From assembly GCA_009746045.1 (NCBI GenBank), contig RPFO01001042.1, positions 79,979 to 143,978 of the forward strand: DNA of 64,000 nucleotides, written 5' to 3'. A program made the translations under genes and the position numbers. Positions 22,062 through 33,343 of the stretch are shown here, piece after piece (position 1 is the first letter of the stretch; every line of letters begins with the position of its first letter). The notes beneath the pieces are model-generated. The model made no database searches, was not told the DNA's origin, and saw only the letters and a program-made list of their open reading frames with translations. Source of the stretch: Mesostigma viride (taxonomy: Eukaryota; Streptophyta; Mesostigmatophyceae; Mesostigmatales; Mesostigmataceae).

Positions 22062-24174
22062 GATTTTGTGAGCTCACGCTCGTTCTATCTATGACCTGCG
22101 GAAGTCTCAAAGGGGGAGGGGAGGCCGCAGTAGACAGGTCTGACTTGGTAGCCAGTACTAGGGGGGGGGGGTACGGTGATGTGGGGGGGGGGGTACCGGG
22201 GACGGGACTGTGGACCGGGTCCAATTTGTTTTGTGGACCGGGGGCAGTCCTGTGGACCGGGGGCGGCGCGGCGCCACTGGCCTGTTGGTCAGTGGGCTGG
22301 CGTCCGCCACCCCACCTACGACTAGGTAGACGGTGGATACTTAGGGTTGTGGCGGGGCAACCACCACCCCTCTTTGCAGCTGTGTCGACGGCCCACTGAC
22401 GGCGTGTGTGCACTGCTATGGCGGTGCCGAATGTAAATCACAGCTACCGGCCTCCGAATTATTATTCGGGGGCCTGGTTTATTTAAGGTTATGACGGCTG
22501 CGCGACGGGGGTCGGCAGCACCCCAAGAACTTGCCGTTCGAAGTGCAGGCGGTAGCTGCCAGTGCCAGATTGTTTTATTTTTGCTCGCCCGTTGTACTCG
22601 CCACCCCGAGCTCGCGGGAGGGGTCTGGATAGACGCGGGAGTGACTCTTGATCGGACAACTAAAGCGGGGCAGTCGTGGTGCTTGGGTGGCAACAGCTAC
22701 AGGCGGAGGGGGAATACGCCGCAGGCAAATTTGTTGTGTATCGAATGCGCTGGGCCTGGCTAATGAATATCGTCAAGAATAGTGCATGAGCGCGCTATAC
22801 GAGCATGGGAAGAAGGGGGAATCGAGCCCCCAGGCCAGCACAGGAGCGGGGTGGCTGCAGCCCCAGCGCCAGGGGGGGCAGCATTCTAAACAGCCTAACA
22901 TTTCCTCGTATCAAGTGAGGCGACAGCGGCCGGCGGCCAGGGCGGAATGGCGGGGTCGTTGCCGCGTAATTTAAGCGGGGACGAGCTGTTGGGACTGACG
23001 GTGTACAGCGGGGAAGGGGAAGGATGTTAGGGCGGGGCGATAGCGGATCCCAGACGCAGCTGCGTCATTGGGGTGCCGGGGGTGCTATGCCTGTGAAGAA
23101 AGGTGTACAAAGAATTGCCGAACCTTCAGGGGTGGCTGCCGAGGGCAGTGCCCACATGGGTGAGAACCCCCCCGTAGTGGGGGGTCCCTACGGGGATACT
23201 TTTGGCTTCCCCCTTGTATTGCCGCCTGGTTTAATGGAAGCACTGGTAGCGGCAGGGGACAAGGGGGGCGACGAGAAGTCTGGGCCATACGACAGCTTGC
23301 GGCCAAGTGGCCAGGTAGTGGGTACGGGATGTTACAAAGCCCAGGTCCTCTTGACTGGCCCAGGTCCTTATGACTGGTTATGATGTTTCGGCCCCTGTTG
23401 TGTGGCCTAGTTAGCTTAGAAACTGCAGATTCTTAGGTTAGCTAATGGCTTGGACGTGTGCCTAACACGCATTTGTAATAAACATGTTTATTACAAAGAT
23501 ATTACAAAGATATTACAAAGATTCTTAGGTTAGCTAATGGCTTGGACGTGTGCCTAACACGCATTTGTAATAAACATGTTTCTCTGGCAGCCCCTCACTC
23601 CAATGGAACTAAAGCAGCAATTGGATTTTGTGAGCTCACGCTCGTTCTATCTATGACCTGCGGAAGTCTCAAAGGGGGAGGGGAGGCCGCAGTAGACAGG
23701 TCTGACTTGGTAGCCAGTACTAGGGGGGGGGTACGGTGATGTGGGGGGGGGTACCGGGGACGGGACTGTGGACCGGGTCCAATTTGTTTTGTGGACCGGG
23801 GGCAGTCCTGTGGACCGGGGGCGGCGCGGCGCCACTGGCCTGTTGGTCAGTGGGCTGGCGTCCGCCACCCCACCTACGACTAGGTAGACGGTGGATACTT
23901 AGGGTTGTGGCGGGGCAACAACCACCCCTCTTTGCAGCTCCCACCCACCCACCCTTGCTGCCATGAGGATGTTACAAAGCCCAGGTCCTCTTGACTGGCC
24001 CAGGTCCTTATGACTGGTTATGATGTTTCGGCCCCTGTTGTGTGGCCTAGTTAGCTTAGAAACTGCAGATTCTTAGGTTAGCTAATGGCTTGGACGTGTG
24101 CCTAACACGCATTTGTAATAAACATGTTTCTCTGGCAGCCCCTCACTCCAATGGAACTAAAGCAGCAATTGGAT
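22062..24174 (+). mobile_element. short split-direct-repeat element (TOC1/PAT-like, non-autonomous)
   Basis: Layout on the plus strand: A1 (22062-22381), ~945-bp body, B1 (about 23327-23624), A2 (23624-23939), B2 (about 23967-24174). A begins gattttgtgagctcacgctc and ends ctctttgcagct; B begins ggatgttacaaagcccaggt and ends aagcagcaattgga. This A-B-A-B order is the split-repeat arrangement of PAT-group elements and of TOC1 in Chlamydomonas. The body has no RT or recombinase and only short ORFs, so the element would depend on enzymes from a relative. B1 carries an extra internal duplication with attacaaagatattacaaag. Assignment to the group is by architecture alone. Confidence 0.75.
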
Positions 24175-24295
24175 GCCCCCTTCCTGCTGTGCAGCTCATC
24201 CGGGTGCGAAGGAGGCCTCCATCTGAGCCGCACGATCCCCCTGCTGCCTAGCATGCCCAAAGGGGCCTGGTTCTACGCATCTCTCTGCATGGCAT

Positions 24296-24754
24296 AGCTG
24301 GAACGCGTCTAGAGACGAAGGACAACTGCCGAAAGCTGAAATGGAATTATGGTTGTATTAGCAATAATACAATGAGAGTAGTGTAAGCTTGAGGGCTCAG
24401 AATGGAACGTCTGGGCAAACTCGGGGTGTTGCGGCACTCCCCAGTGCTACGCCTATATGCCTGTGGCAGTGCTCACTGCAGCACCTGCCAGTGGACAACT
24501 GGACACTGCAATGCCATGCGACCACGTCACTAGCAACCAGCTAAGACTCGGCCCGTCAGGCCCGGCTACACCGGACCTGGCGGGTCGATCTAGCACCTAG
24601 GAACAGTCTGGCACTAACTGCACGTCAGTCCACATGACGCCTCAGTACCGTACGCCCTGCCGTACAGTACTGAGGTGTCCCGCTCAGCCGCGGTAGGCAA
24701 TACGCGGCGCGCAGGCCGGAAATCCGTGTGTCAGCCTAAGCATCTCATCTAACT
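24296..24754 (-). repeat. 3' LTR of the nested copia-class element
   Basis: 459 bp, paired with 52251-52709. On the minus strand it begins AGTTAG and ends CAGCT (CAACT in the partner). Left flank GGCAT is the TSD. Confidence 0.9.
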
Positions 24755-25823
24755 CCCATTATGTTTTCCTTTCAGGTTGAAGGCTAGCGACTTCAAGCCT
24801 GATCCTGCCCAGCTAGGAGACTGACTCCAAGCTGACTGAGGTGCTGAGCAACTGACACCCATACTGCAACATCTGGACTGAAAAAGATGGGCCCCAGAAC
24901 TCGTGCAATACTTGTGATGGCATCACGTTTAGCTCAACATGCCCGGGGAGTTCCTCCTCCTCGCGAGCCCACAAGGGAGATAGCTATGCCTGTCTGCCTA
25001 TCCAGGGAGTGCATCACCAGCCAAGAGAGCCATTGTAAAAAAATGCCAAGGTAACCGTTTAAGAGGTTCCATGTTGTTCCATCATCATCGCCCACTCAGA
25101 GAAAAAAATACCCAGCCAGGCTGGGTCAACTGAGCTCAGGTTACCTGCAACCTGAGAAGTGACAGGAGGCAGGTTTATTGCACCCTGCACTGTCCATGTT
25201 GCACCTGCACAACATGTGAGGACCAGCCACCCCTGCCCTGCACAGAGGGGGCTGAAGTCCTAGTGACAGGTGACAGGACTATGACATCCTGGACCTGTCC
25301 ACGTTGCACCTGCACAACGTGTGAGGACCAGCCACCCCTGCCCTGCACAGTGGTGGCTGAATTCCTGGTGACAGGTGACAGGAATATTGCATCCTGCACC
25401 TGGGCTGAGCACGTTGTACTAGACAACATGACAGCACCCATGCCTTTACTGCCACTGAACAGTGAGGCCAGGTGGCCCAGGAGATCCACAGTGAACTGGG
25501 GTCCTGGGTAACCACCTGTCAAGGGAGGTTTGACCCTCCACTTGAATGGGAGGCACCTGAGCCACTGAGCTCAAGGCCTATCCACCAAGGCATACAACCC
25601 TAATGGATAAAGAGTGTGAGATACATCCCCTGCCCACCTATGAAGGTGAGCAGCACGAAATTCCATGGTGTTGAAAAAATCGAAACAGATTTTATTGGCA
25701 TAGGGCACGCAGATGCATGAAAACAGACTCCAACCAACCCCCCTTGCTGGAAGCACAACCTACCCCTTGGACCTCCCCAAGGGGTACTGGGTTACCTAGG
25801 CGGCCCTGGTTAACAGGACCCTG
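24755..25823. other. 3' non-coding region of the copia-class element
   Basis: Lies between the RNase H stop and the 3' LTR. It contains a ~115-bp tandem duplication (about 25175-25400; cctgcacaacatgtgaggac / cctgcacaacgtgtgaggac) and no recognisable gene. Short frames across it come from the duplication. Confidence 0.6.
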
Positions 25824-26060
25824 CTAGGCGTCCCCCCGATGGAGCAGGGTTGCCTGCTTGCCATACGGGTTCATCAGGTGGTACAACAGCTGATATTGAT
25901 CAGCTGCCTGCTGAGGCACTTTAGTAAGTGCGTCAGCAGCGTTGTGTTTGTCCTCCACGTGACGGGTGGACTCCCAGTAGGTGGACTCCTGTTTAAGGAC
26001 CACCCAGTCAAGATCAGTGTGCACAGCATAGGGGTTAGCAAGGAAGCTGAGGACTGACTG
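25824..26060 (-). pseudogene. copia RNase H, C-terminal fragment
   Basis: C-terminal end of RNase H cut off by the CACTA insertion at 26061. It shows DLDWVVLKQE, the family signature RHVEDKHNAADALTK (compare IEHVPGVDNPADALTK in the copy at 53799-56681) and a stop at 25824. The frame agrees with the 45564-46945 part once 19,503 bp are removed (a multiple of three). The segment between TDS and DLD then has exactly the same length as in the sibling copy. Confidence 0.85.
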
Positions 26061-26079
26061 CACTAGGAAGTCGGAAAAA

Positions 26080-26420
26080 ATTCGCACTGAGATTTCTTGA
26101 GATTGTCCTGAGTTTTTTTTTTAGAAATCCTGAGAAATCCTGAGATATCTTGAGAATGTCTTGAGATTGTCTTGAGATTAATCTTAATTTTTCCTGAGAT
26201 TGTCCTGATTTTTCCTGATTTTTTTCGTCTTCACAAAATCTGGTAAGTGCACACCTCGGGTCCTGAGATTTCTGGTGAAAAACTCAGGTCTTGAGATTTT
26301 GACTTTGTAGTGAAAATCTCAGGACAAAATCTCAGGACAATCTCAGGACAAAAAAACGAGTAGAATCTCAAGAAAATCTCAGGACAATCTCAGGACAAAA
26401 AAACGAGTAGAATCTCAAGA
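26080..26420. repeat. left subterminal CTGAGATT array of the CACTA element
   Basis: Many copies of cttgagattg, cctgagattg, aatctcaggac and tcctgagaaat in both orientations. One ~60-bp block (aatctcaggacaaaaaaacg agtagaatctcaagaaa) is duplicated at 26333-26420. Mirror of the right-end array. Confidence 0.85.
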
Positions 26421-27853
26421 AAATCAAGAACATGCACAGGCGAATTCTCCAGCCATTCTGGGACAAAAAAATGGTGTTATCAGGGACCATCAGAAATACA
26501 ACAATGCAAGATGATTACAACAGGGGCATGACTCACAATCAGTGCATTTATAACATTGATAAATATTATTTAAAAAATCTTTTATTCATAGGCAAAAAAT
26601 AAATCACAACAAAAAGAGGATTGTTTCTTCATCGTTTGGCAGATCTTGTAGATCATTTGGTTCTTCATTTACTCTGCCAAACTGTGCTTCGTTGCACATT
26701 TACCTGCACGCATAAACCAGGAAGGGGGAAAAACAGCATTAAACAGGACCATGATTAGAAACGCTGGGCTGCAGCATGTGCACATGTACACCTAACCAGA
26801 CCAAAGGCATAGCAAACAACATCATGCTCGGCATAAAAAAAGATACTTCTGACTGGTACAAAACATTGAAAGGGTGACCCAAGTGAAAGCCTAGCACCGC
26901 CATTATTGAGATGTGCAAGACCAAGAAACCACGACATTGCATATGACCGATGCATTGAAAAAGGGAAAACACGTTTATTAACTGTGAAGCTCCAGGGTAA
27001 CTAGACTAAATTTCTTCAGGGAAAGGGACTAATTGAATTCAGCAAGCAAGCGTACATGCGCGCAAGGACGAGAGTGGCTAAATAAGGAAGCAAGGGCCTA
27101 ACAAAGGAAGCAAGGGACTTATAGATTCAGCAAGCAAGCAATTGCAAGCATGCAAGGAAGAGGGGCTAACAAAGGAAGCAAGGGCCTAACAAAGGAATCA
27201 GGGGACTGATTCCATTCAGCAAGTGGTCAAGCATGCAGGGAAGGAACGGCCTAACCAAGTAGGCAAGGTCATATCAAAGGAAGCAAGGCATTAATTAAAT
27301 TCAGCATGCGCAAGCATGCGAGGAAGAGTGGCTTACAAAGGAAGCATGGGACTAAGAAAGGAAGCAAGGGACTAATTACATTCAGGAAGCACGCATGCAA
27401 GGAAGCAAGGGAATAAAGCAAGGAACTAATCAAATTCAGCAAGCGGCTAAACAACCAAGCAAGGGCCTAATCAAGGAAGAAAGCAACCACGCAAAGAAGC
27501 AAGCAAGCACGCAAAGACGGAAACAAGCATGCAAGGAAGCAAGGGGTTTATCGAACTCAGCAAGCAAGCATGCAAGGAAGCAAGGAGCAAGTGAGGGACC
27601 AAGGGACTAATCAACTTTATGACACTTACCACGCAGAAGGGACAACCTCATGACCGCAGAGAAGATAACATTCCGTCCCTCCTGTTGCGATTGCAAAGGG
27701 GAGAAAGAATAGTAGTGATGTAAGGAATGAATTCCAGTGCAAAATTAGGAAAATACCTTCAATAACAAAGCTAGTAAGTAGGCAAGGTAATCAAAAAGTA
27801 GGTAGCAAACTGATGAGAACATGCACATACTCACGCATGGACCAACCAAGTTA
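26421..27853. other. CACTA interior with AAGGAAGCAAGGG-type degenerate repeats
   Basis: No gene recognised. 27010-27610 is a purine-rich degenerate minisatellite of caagcaagcatgcaaggaag / caagggactaat modules. 26461-27000 is AT-rich single-copy sequence. Confidence 0.6.
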
Positions 27854-27869
27854 CAGGGGCAGCTCACGT

Positions 27870-28115
27870 AGGTGGGACGCGAGTGGAACACTTTTCACCT
27901 AGGAGAGACACCAGGTTCAGGTACGTGGAACAGCCATGTTTCAGGTATTCAGGTAAGTGGGACAGGGTAGCTTTCAAAATTCAGTGTGGTGGGACAGTTA
28001 CATGTTCAAAATTCAGGTCGGTGGGACAGGCAAATTTTCAATTACAGGTAGGTGGGACACATGTTCATACACATACAAAACACAGGTTGGTGGGACATGT
28101 CCCACCGAGTTGTGT
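27870..28115. repeat. left subterminal GGTGGGAC repeats of the pogo-like element
   Basis: At least six copies of GGTGGGAC or a one-base variant, spaced about 30-45 bp (for example gtgtggtgggacag, gtcggtgggacagg, gtaggtgggacaca), ending in the small palindrome ggtgggacatgtcccacc. A matching set lies at 42535-42766. They are likely transposase-binding sites, by position only. Confidence 0.75.
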
Positions 28116-28352
28116 GGCATGGATGTGTAACACCTATAATGCGCTAGTTTCAGCTATATTGTCTGCACTCGTTTCAGTGCTATATAAACTGTGCCGGAAA
28201 GGTCACGGCAAGCCCTACCTAGCCTATTCAAGGTGTGCCAGAAATACGGCAGGCGGGTGCGATTATTAATGACGCAACCCTAATACCTCCGTTTACAACA
28301 TGATGGCCAGATATTAAAAACATGAAGGGCAGTTGGGCCCACAGGGAAAAGT

Positions 28353-31300
28353 CTACATCGCAACAAGGCACCATGCGACTCCGTAGTCAGCGATCACAAA
28401 CGTTTGCTTCACCCTTTCCGTGCGCTTCTGCTCATGCTGTTTAGGGTACCTGCACATAAGAAACGTGCCAAGACACACAACCACACACCATAATAATGCA
28501 TTACAAATGCGAAGTACAATGTTGGTGGTGGTGGTGGTGGTGGTTGTTGTGGTGGTGGTGGTGGTGGCGGCGGCGGCGGTACATGGTGGTGGTGGGGGTG
28601 GGGGTTGCGGTGGGGGTGGGGGTGTGGGGGTGTGGGGGTGTGGGGGGTGCGTCCCTGTGTTGTGGTGCGTGTGCGTGTGACAGTGCATATGTACGTGTGA
28701 TGTACACGTGATGTGTGATGTGTGATGTGTGATGTGTGATGTGTGATGTGTGATGTGTGTGTGCTCATACGCCTACTAATATGTTGGCCCATTTGATCAT
28801 GCCGACGTGACCTGTCGCATGTGTGCGGTAGACATGCATATGTACTGCATGCTACCTAGTCACACATGGCATGGGTTTGCAGAGTTACATACAGAGTGTA
28901 CATTCTTGTCACATAAATGGTCCAGTATATCTTGGAGCCAACCCATGCAACGATACTTACTTGACCACCATGCGCCAGTGGTTGTCATACTTCTTTGCAT
29001 ACGGGTCCTGTGGGTCAGGGTTTCCGTAGTACGTCAGGCCGTCACCATACAAGGTGAAAACCTGGTATTTGGCCCAGTCCGCCGTTGTCAGCACCTCGGC
29101 ATGCTTGGCCACTGTGCGCTGTGGCGGAAGCTCGAGAGGAGGGAGAGAAGGCTTGGACTTTTTCTTGGCTGGGCGGGTGGCCTGATCCGTTGGTGGTGGT
29201 GCTCCCGCGGCTGGGTTGCCGACCCCTGCTGCCCCCACCTGGTCGGCTGCCCCCCCCTTCCCACCACGTCAGCTGCCTCACATCCGGCCTTGTCCCAGGT
29301 TGCCTTCACTGCTCCAGCCTTCTTGCTTGCCCCCGCCTTGTTGGGTGCCTTCACTGACCCCGCCTCGCCAATCCCCCCCTTCCGCGACGCTTTCTTTTCG
29401 CGTGCCTCATCTTCATCCCTCTTGCGCCTCTCGTCCGCCAGCCTCATCTCAATCACTGCCTCCATAACTTCATCGCGCTTCGTCTTCTTCTTCTTCTTGC
29501 CTTGGGGGGAATTGCCTGGCACCCAGTCCTCTTCCTCCTCCGAGGAGATCTCCGGCAGCGGATCGCCGCGCTTCTGGGCAGCATGCACCTGTTTGGCCTT
29601 GGCAACCACGCTCTTCTTGCGCCGGCTCTGCAGCTCCTGCGCATACTCCAACGCCTCGGACTCAGACCCCTTCTCTTCTTCCTCCTCAGAGGCTGGGCCG
29701 CTGGCCTTGGGAGCTTTGGATGCCCTCCCCTTGCCGCCACGTCGCGATCCTGCCGTGCCACCCGTGGCTGGCCGCTTACTCCCCTTGGGGTGTTTGCGGG
29801 GGGCACCCGTGGCAGTCGCGCGTTCCTTACGCTTGGCCGGAGCCTGTAAGTGTGGGCAAGTTGAAGGCAACCAACCAACAATTAATAAATGAGGGTCGAC
29901 GGTTCGGCCAGAATTGCAACGGTGCTGCGGATACCTATGTGCATGTAGTTTATATGGTTGCTTGAGAGGTACATAGATGAGCCTGATGGTCAGTTTCTTT
30001 ATAGCCAGCCAAGCATGCAAGAACAATAACTATTATTAACTTAGATGATTACTAATGAAGTTTATTATTATTTGATAAGGAAGTACCATGCTATGTAATT
30101 CTTTTTATTGTTTTTAAAAATTATTATAGTTATTACCTGGGCCGGCACTTGGGTAATAATATGACCCCCCCAACACAGGTGGACCTAACCTTGGACTTGG
30201 TACACAGCACTGCGTGCCACTCATTGTCCCAATGATGCGTGCAAAAATTATGGCGACAGCGCCCACTGTGTGACTACACATGACCCTAAGAACTCGTCAA
30301 AACTCAGGCTTCGACAGATATTACTTACATTGCGTTTGAAAGACTTGCGCATCTTGGAGCGGCCCGCAGCACCCGGCTCAGGCTCGGGCTCAGGCTCAGG
30401 GGGCGGCGCTTCGGAGCTCAAAAACCACTCATCGCTATCCATGTTGTGCCCCAGCTTGTGCGTGAAATCGTCGTGGGCATCTTGGCCGTCCCCGGCCACT
30501 GGCACAGCCTGTGCGTCGTCCAGGTTCACGAAGCAGGCCTTGTTGATCTGCATTCATATTTTACATTATTATGACAACAACAAAATACAAGTAGAGAGAC
30601 TCATGTTACGGAATGGGGTCAGCTTGCTTGGGCGTAGTAATATAAAAGCATCTGTTGTTGGTGATCACAAAAGACCAACACCTGCACATAGCATTGTCAC
30701 CAAATCGCCCTTCCGTGCTTTATACTGTCAATGAACCGCTATCGTGTCCCATAATAATGTGACTTGAAAGTGCTTACCAGCCTCTTGTCATACACGATCT
30801 TGCTCGCATCCATGCGTTTGAAGGTGAATCCCGGCATGCCCTGAGGCTTGATGTCGCTGTCCCCGTGGCCATTGGCTGTCACGAGGCAGCCTGTCTTCAA
30901 AAAAGAACTCCACAACACTTGCTGGTGCTCGACTTGATATTCTTTCCAGGCCTCCCCCAGCCATTGTGTCGTCAACACCCGCCGTGTCCTCGCACTCATC
31001 TTGAACCCGTCCGCACCAGTCCATCTATGTCCCCCAATTGCATGCATGGATGGCAGCACCATACGTGGAGTTATATACAACGATTCCTTGCGGAATCGGT
31101 ACTAAGCGCTTAGTACCGATTCCGCAAGGAATCGTTGTATATAACTAAAACTTTTGCTTGCGCCGGCAAGGCTAAGGCCGATACTAGTCGGGTCATCGAA
31201 TTGGCTATTCGATTATCGAAGTTGCCTATTCGACCATCGAACTTTCCTATTCGATTATCGAATTTTCCTTATTCGATTGTCGAAATTTCCTATTCGACGG

Positions 31301-33310
31301 GGGGTCAGAGGCCAGCGGCCTATCATACTCGGTGCCCAGCGAGCCACCGAACTAGGCCTAGTCGATTATAGCGAGACATCGCGTGGAAATTAGCCGATTT
31401 CGGGGACTTAGCCGATTTTCGGAGCGACGTCGAACAACACAGATGATTAGCCGGTTGAGCACATCATATCAGTCGAATAGCTAGCGCTGGTACTCCGCCT
31501 AGTAAGCGGAGAGCACTTGCCTATTTCGATTAACATATTAGGCCGAACGATTAGCGTCCGCAACGTTATTCGCATTACTAGGCGAAAAATCCACCCCCGG
31601 AACGATCCTAGCGGGATTCGAACCCGGGATGCCGGCGTGTCGCAACAGTCTTAGTTATATACAACGATTCCTTGCGGAATCGGTACTAAGCGCTTAGTAC
31701 CGATTCCGCAAGGAATCGTTGTATATAACTAAGACTGTTGCGACACGCCGGCATCCCGGGTTCGAATCCCGCTAGGATCGTTCCGGGGGTGGATTTTTCG
31801 CCTAGTAATGCGAATAACGTTGCGGACGCTAATCGTTCGGCCTAATATGTTAATCGAAATAGGCAAGTGCTCTCCGCTTACTAGGCGGAGTACCAGCGCT
31901 AGCTATTCGACTGATATGATGTGCTCAACCGGCTAATCATCTGTGTTGTTCGACGTCGCTCCGAAAATCGGCTAAGTCCCCGAAATCGGCTAATTTCCAC
32001 GCGATGTCTCGCTATAATCGACTAGGCCTAGTTCGGTGGCTCGCTGGGCACCGAGTATGATAGGCCGCTGGCCTCTGACCCCCCGTCGAATAGGAAATTT
32101 CGACAATCAAATAAGGAAAATTCGATAATCGAATAGGAAAGTTCGATGGTCGAATAGGCAACTTCGATAATCGAATAGCCAATTCGATGACCCGACTAGT
32201 ATCGGCCTTAGCCTTGCCGGCGCAAGCAAAAGTTTTAGTTATATACAACGATTCCTTGCGGAATCGGTACTAAGCGCTTAGTACCGATTCCGCAAGGAAT
32301 CGTTGTATATAACTCGTGGGGCAAAGGCAAACGAAAGAATGATGTAAGTACTGTGACAAGTACACAATAAAGGCGTGGTCATTCTACCTCATCAGTCGTA
32401 GCAAAATTAATGCACACACATGTGGAATTGAAAGGCAGGCCAGCCGGCGGGCATGCTGCAAAATCAAAGACATCCACATGGGGAAGGAAAAAACGTATGA
32501 CCTCGGTCTAACTTAAGTAAACTCACGCTGCCATGTTGTCTCCCTCCTGCAGCCAGGCATCCTGCTTGCGGTAGGTGGCCTTCTTGACCTCATTCTGAAC
32601 ATGCAGGTCACCGGGCTGCCAGGCGTCCGTGAGCCCAGGTGGGCCCAGGACGACCCGGATGTTCAACTTCCAGAAAGCCGCGAGCACTTCCTTGTCGACG
32701 TGGGATGCAAGGTTATCGAGGAAGAGAAGAAACTGCGTGCCCTTGTTGCCCACCGCTTCCACGTAGGGCTTGATGGTGCACTCGATGATGTCCAACATGG
32801 TCGGTGTATCATTCCAAGCGTGAGCCTGCAAATGAGGCACAAGCATTACATGAAAGAAGTCATAAATCCAACACTACCATGTTCCATTAGTTTACTACTA
32901 CTTACAATTAATCACAATTGCATGTAATTGAGCTTAGAAAAGCACCAATAATCCCTACTAAGAGGTTGGGCACATGACATTGCATTAATAGAGATAAATC
33001 AAATATATGCGGCTAGCTGGCAAGCTAACCTGCGGCAAGCCAGTCAGGCAAGATGTCTAAGAAACGCCAGCACAATGAATAGGAATTGTGAAGTGACAAG
33101 TGCAGTTAAGTGTGGCGTGCAGTGGACAAAGTGGTGACTACGCACTGTCAACCAAACAAACAATTAATTGAGCAATTAAACAAACAAACAAACAAACATA
33201 CATACATACATACATACATACATACATACATACATACATACATACATACATACATACATACATACATACATACATACATACATACATACATACATACATA
33301 CATACATACA

Positions 33311-33343
<33 letters not shown>

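Noticed and set aside
28807-29892. 361-residue plus-strand ORF
   Set aside because: Shadow of transposase exon 6 (minus), whose splice sites and phase fit; the plus frame has no domain.
31616-31765. tRNA gene near GGGTTCGAATCCC
   Set aside because: Only a T-arm/B-box-like string; acceptor stem and D arm cannot be paired, and the site lies in palindromic DNA.
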